DNA from: an uncultured Roseburia sp. | GTDB taxonomy: Bacteria > Bacillota > Clostridia > Lachnospirales > Lachnospiraceae | Assembly (NCBI GenBank): GCA_905206195.1 | Contig: CAJLGN010000085.1 | Location: 1-6,327 of the forward strand | Length of the DNA stretch: 6,327 bases | Direction: 5' to 3' | Shown here: positions 4,959-6,327 of the stretch, in pieces | Layout of the letters: each line of letters begins with the position of its first letter | Position numbering within the stretch: the stretch's first letter is position 1 | Position numbers and translations under genes: made by a program | The notes under the pieces: generated by a model | The model's input: the letters and a program-made list of their open reading frames with translations, nothing else | Databases searched by the model: none | What the model was told of the DNA's origin: nothing

Positions 4959-4964
4959 TATAAT
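4959..4964 (+). promoter_or_regulatory. -10 box of the Asp23-family/fakA promoter
   Basis: A perfect TATAAT lies 48 nt before the Asp23-family start codon, with the start point near 4971. No recognisable -35 box is found at 16-18 nt spacing (TATGAA at 4936-4941 is poor), so strength may depend on the AT-rich region upstream or on an activator. Confidence 0.55.
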
Positions 4965-5012
4965 AGCAATAAACTAGCGTTAATATGGCTTTGAAAGGAG
5001 CATCGTTATACT

Positions 5013-5372
5013 ATGAATGCACATATGGATACCCGTTTGGGAAAAGTTACGATAGACCCGGAAGTAATTGCAACCTACGCAGGTTCCGTTGCGGTGGAGT
5101 GTTTTGGCATTGTCGGCATGGCCGCGGTGAACATGAAGGACGGTCTTGTAAAATTGCTGAAAAAGGATTACTTGACACACGGCATCAACGTGTCCGTCGA
5201 TGAAGATAATAAAATAACGATTGATTTTCACGTTATCGTGTCCTACGGCGTCAGTATCAGCACGGTTTCCGATAACCTGATTGAGACGGTAAAGTATAAA
5301 GTGGAAGGGTTTACTGGAATGGATATCAAGAAAATGAACATCTACGTCGAAGGCGTACGCGTGATTGATTAA
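5013..5372 (+). CDS. Asp23/Gls24 family envelope-stress protein (YloU-like)
   Basis: A 119-aa protein of the Asp23/Gls24 (DUF322) family. Diagnostic segments are GKVTIDPEVIATYAGSVAVE (10-29), then CFGIVGMA, a central ITIDFHVIVSYGVSIS strand region, and the C-terminal TGMDIKKMNIYVEGVRVID. Family members are small cytoplasmic proteins linked to cell-envelope stress; in Staphylococcus Asp23 is tethered to the membrane by AmaP. YloU-type members always seem to accompany fakA, but their exact role is unclear. No membrane segment is visible. ATG 5013 is the only usual start after the in-frame stop at 4992. The SD AAAGGAG (4994-5000) is good but the 12-nt spacer is unusually long. The gene ends 13 nt before fakA, so the two are almost certainly co-transcribed. 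Confidence 0.95.
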   Translation: MNAHMDTRLGKVTIDPEVIATYAGSVAVECFGIVGMAAVNMKDGLVKLLKKDYLTHGINVSVDEDNKITIDFHVIVSYGVSISTVSDNLIETVKYKVEGFTGMDIKKMNIYVEGVRVID

Positions 5373-5385
5373 GGAGGATTTTGAG

Positions 5386-6327
5386 GTGGAGATCACTACG
5401 ATAAATGCCGAAGCTCTCGCCAAAGCATTTCTGGCAGGGGCGGGCAATTTAGAGGCGAAGAAAGAATGGATCAATGAGCTGAATGTGTTCCCGGTGCCGG
5501 ACGGAGATACAGGAACGAATATGTCGATGACGATCATGGCGGCTGCAAAAGAGGTGGCAGCGCTTGAGAATCCGGATATGGCATCCCTTGCAAAGGCGAT
5601 TTCTTCGGGGTCCCTGCGCGGAGCCAGAGGAAATTCCGGGGTTATTCTATCCCAGCTTTTCCGCGGGTTCACCAAAGTCATCGCACAGTGTGAGGAGATC
5701 GATGTACAGATTTTGTCGGAAGCGTTTCAGAAGGCGGTCGAGACAGCGTACAAGGCGGTCATGAAGCCGAAGGAGGGAACGATCCTTACCGTCGCGAAAG
5801 GGATGGCGAACCAGGCGCTTGTCCTGTGTGACGAGACGACGGACCTGATTGCGTTCTGTGAGGGAGTCGTGCAGGAGGGGGACCGGGTGTTAGCCAAGAC
5901 CCCGGATATGCTTCCTGTCTTAAAGCAGGCGGGTGTGGTGGATTCCGGTGGGCAGGGGCTCATGCAGGTTATGAAGGGCGCGCTGGACTCTCTTAAGGGC
6001 AAGGAGATCGATTACACCGTCGTTCCGGCGGGCGGAAGCTGGTCTGTGGGTGATGGAGCAGCTTCCTACAATATCGATGCGCAGGCGGCGCAGGAGATCA
6101 GGTTCGCGTACTGCACACAGTTTTTGGTGATGCTTGATAAGCCAATTACGACCAGGCAGGAGAATGAATTCAAGGAATATCTGGAGACGATCGGTGATTC
6201 GATTGTCGTAGTATCTGATGATGAGGGTGTGAAGGTACACATACATACGAATGATCCGGGGCTGGCAATCCAGAGAGCACTGACTTATGGTGCACTTTCC
6301 AAACAGAAGATTGACAATATGCGTCTG
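5386..6327 (+). CDS. fakA: Fatty acid kinase ATP-binding subunit FakA (DhaL/DAK2 domain, YloV-like), 5' part
   Basis: The first 314 codons of a gene that leaves the window at its right edge; family members are about 550 aa. The start is GTG 5386, 8 nt after AAGGAGG (5371-5377). The N-terminal DhaL domain carries NVFPVPDGDTGTNM (33-46; D39 and D41 fit the Mg-ATP-binding aspartates), GSLRGARGNSGVILSQ (75-90) and GVVDSGGQGL (183-192). The middle domain has HIHTNDPG, with C243, H285 and H287 spaced like the zinc ligands I recall for Staphylococcus FakA. FakA phosphorylates fatty acids held by a FakB carrier, so exogenous fatty acids can enter phospholipid synthesis via PlsX/PlsY. No FakB gene is in view. 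A DhaL-like dihydroxyacetone kinase is unlikely because of the extended middle domain and the Asp23-family neighbour. Confidence 0.95.
   Translation, partial: MEITTINAEALAKAFLAGAGNLEAKKEWINELNVFPVPDGDTGTNMSMTIMAAAKEVAALENPDMASLAKAISSGSLRGARGNSGVILSQLFRGFTKVIAQCEEIDVQILSEAFQKAVETAYKAVMKPKEGTILTVAKGMANQALVLCDETTDLIAFCEGVVQEGDRVLAKTPDMLPVLKQAGVVDSGGQGLMQVMKGALDSLKGKEIDYTVVPAGGSWSVGDGAASYNIDAQAAQEIRFAYCTQFLVMLDKPITTRQENEFKEYLETIGDSIVVVSDDEGVKVHIHTNDPGLAIQRALTYGALSKQKIDNMRL

Noticed and set aside
4980..5681. 233-codon - strand ORF
   Set aside because: It is antisense to the Asp23-family gene and fakA, both certain; a long open frame on the opposite strand of coding DNA is expected by chance.

Overview
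The window looks like chromosomal DNA from a clostridial Firmicute, most likely Lachnospiraceae-like. The reasons are a GerW/YtfJ sporulation protein paired with a DUF2953 protein, strong AGGAGG-type ribosome binding sites, U-tract hairpin terminators, moderate GC content, and the rpmB / Asp23-family / fakA order also found in Bacillus (rpmB-yloU-yloV). No transposase, CRISPR array, rRNA or tRNA gene is visible. The genus assignment is inference.

Left block (1-2832, + strand): the C-terminal end of a class B penicillin-binding protein; a NUDIX hydrolase with its own likely promoter and a perfect 13-bp dyad at the expected start point; an unrecognised 115-aa protein; a DUF2953 membrane protein (YtfI-like); and the GerW/YtfJ spore protein, closed by an AT-rich hairpin terminator. 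The 115-aa gene overlaps the DUF2953 gene by 19 nt, so the three genes from 868 to 2574 are probably translated from one message. A 47-codon hydrophobic ORF starts just beyond the terminator's U tract.

Middle (2833-4570): a ~145-nt nested imperfect palindrome ending in T6 lies between the convergent small ORF and uxaC. uxaC (uronate isomerase, - strand) appears as a lone catabolic gene. A 14-bp palindrome resembling a catabolite-responsive element sits where its transcript should start.

Right block (4539-6327): rpmB (ribosomal protein L28, - strand) has an almost canonical extended -10 promoter, a ~95-nt leader with two sets of mutually exclusive hairpins, and a strong terminator. Divergent from it are an Asp23/Gls24-family gene and fakA, the ATP-binding subunit of fatty acid kinase, which runs off the right edge. 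They are 13 nt apart and probably co-transcribed. An AT-rich dyad lies between the divergent promoters.

Every gene falls in or near a known family except the 115-aa protein and the small membrane ORF. The most unusual signals are non-coding: the 2844-2988 palindrome, the rpmB leader and the operator-like dyads at two promoters. I saw no convincing evidence of a wholly new multi-gene system.
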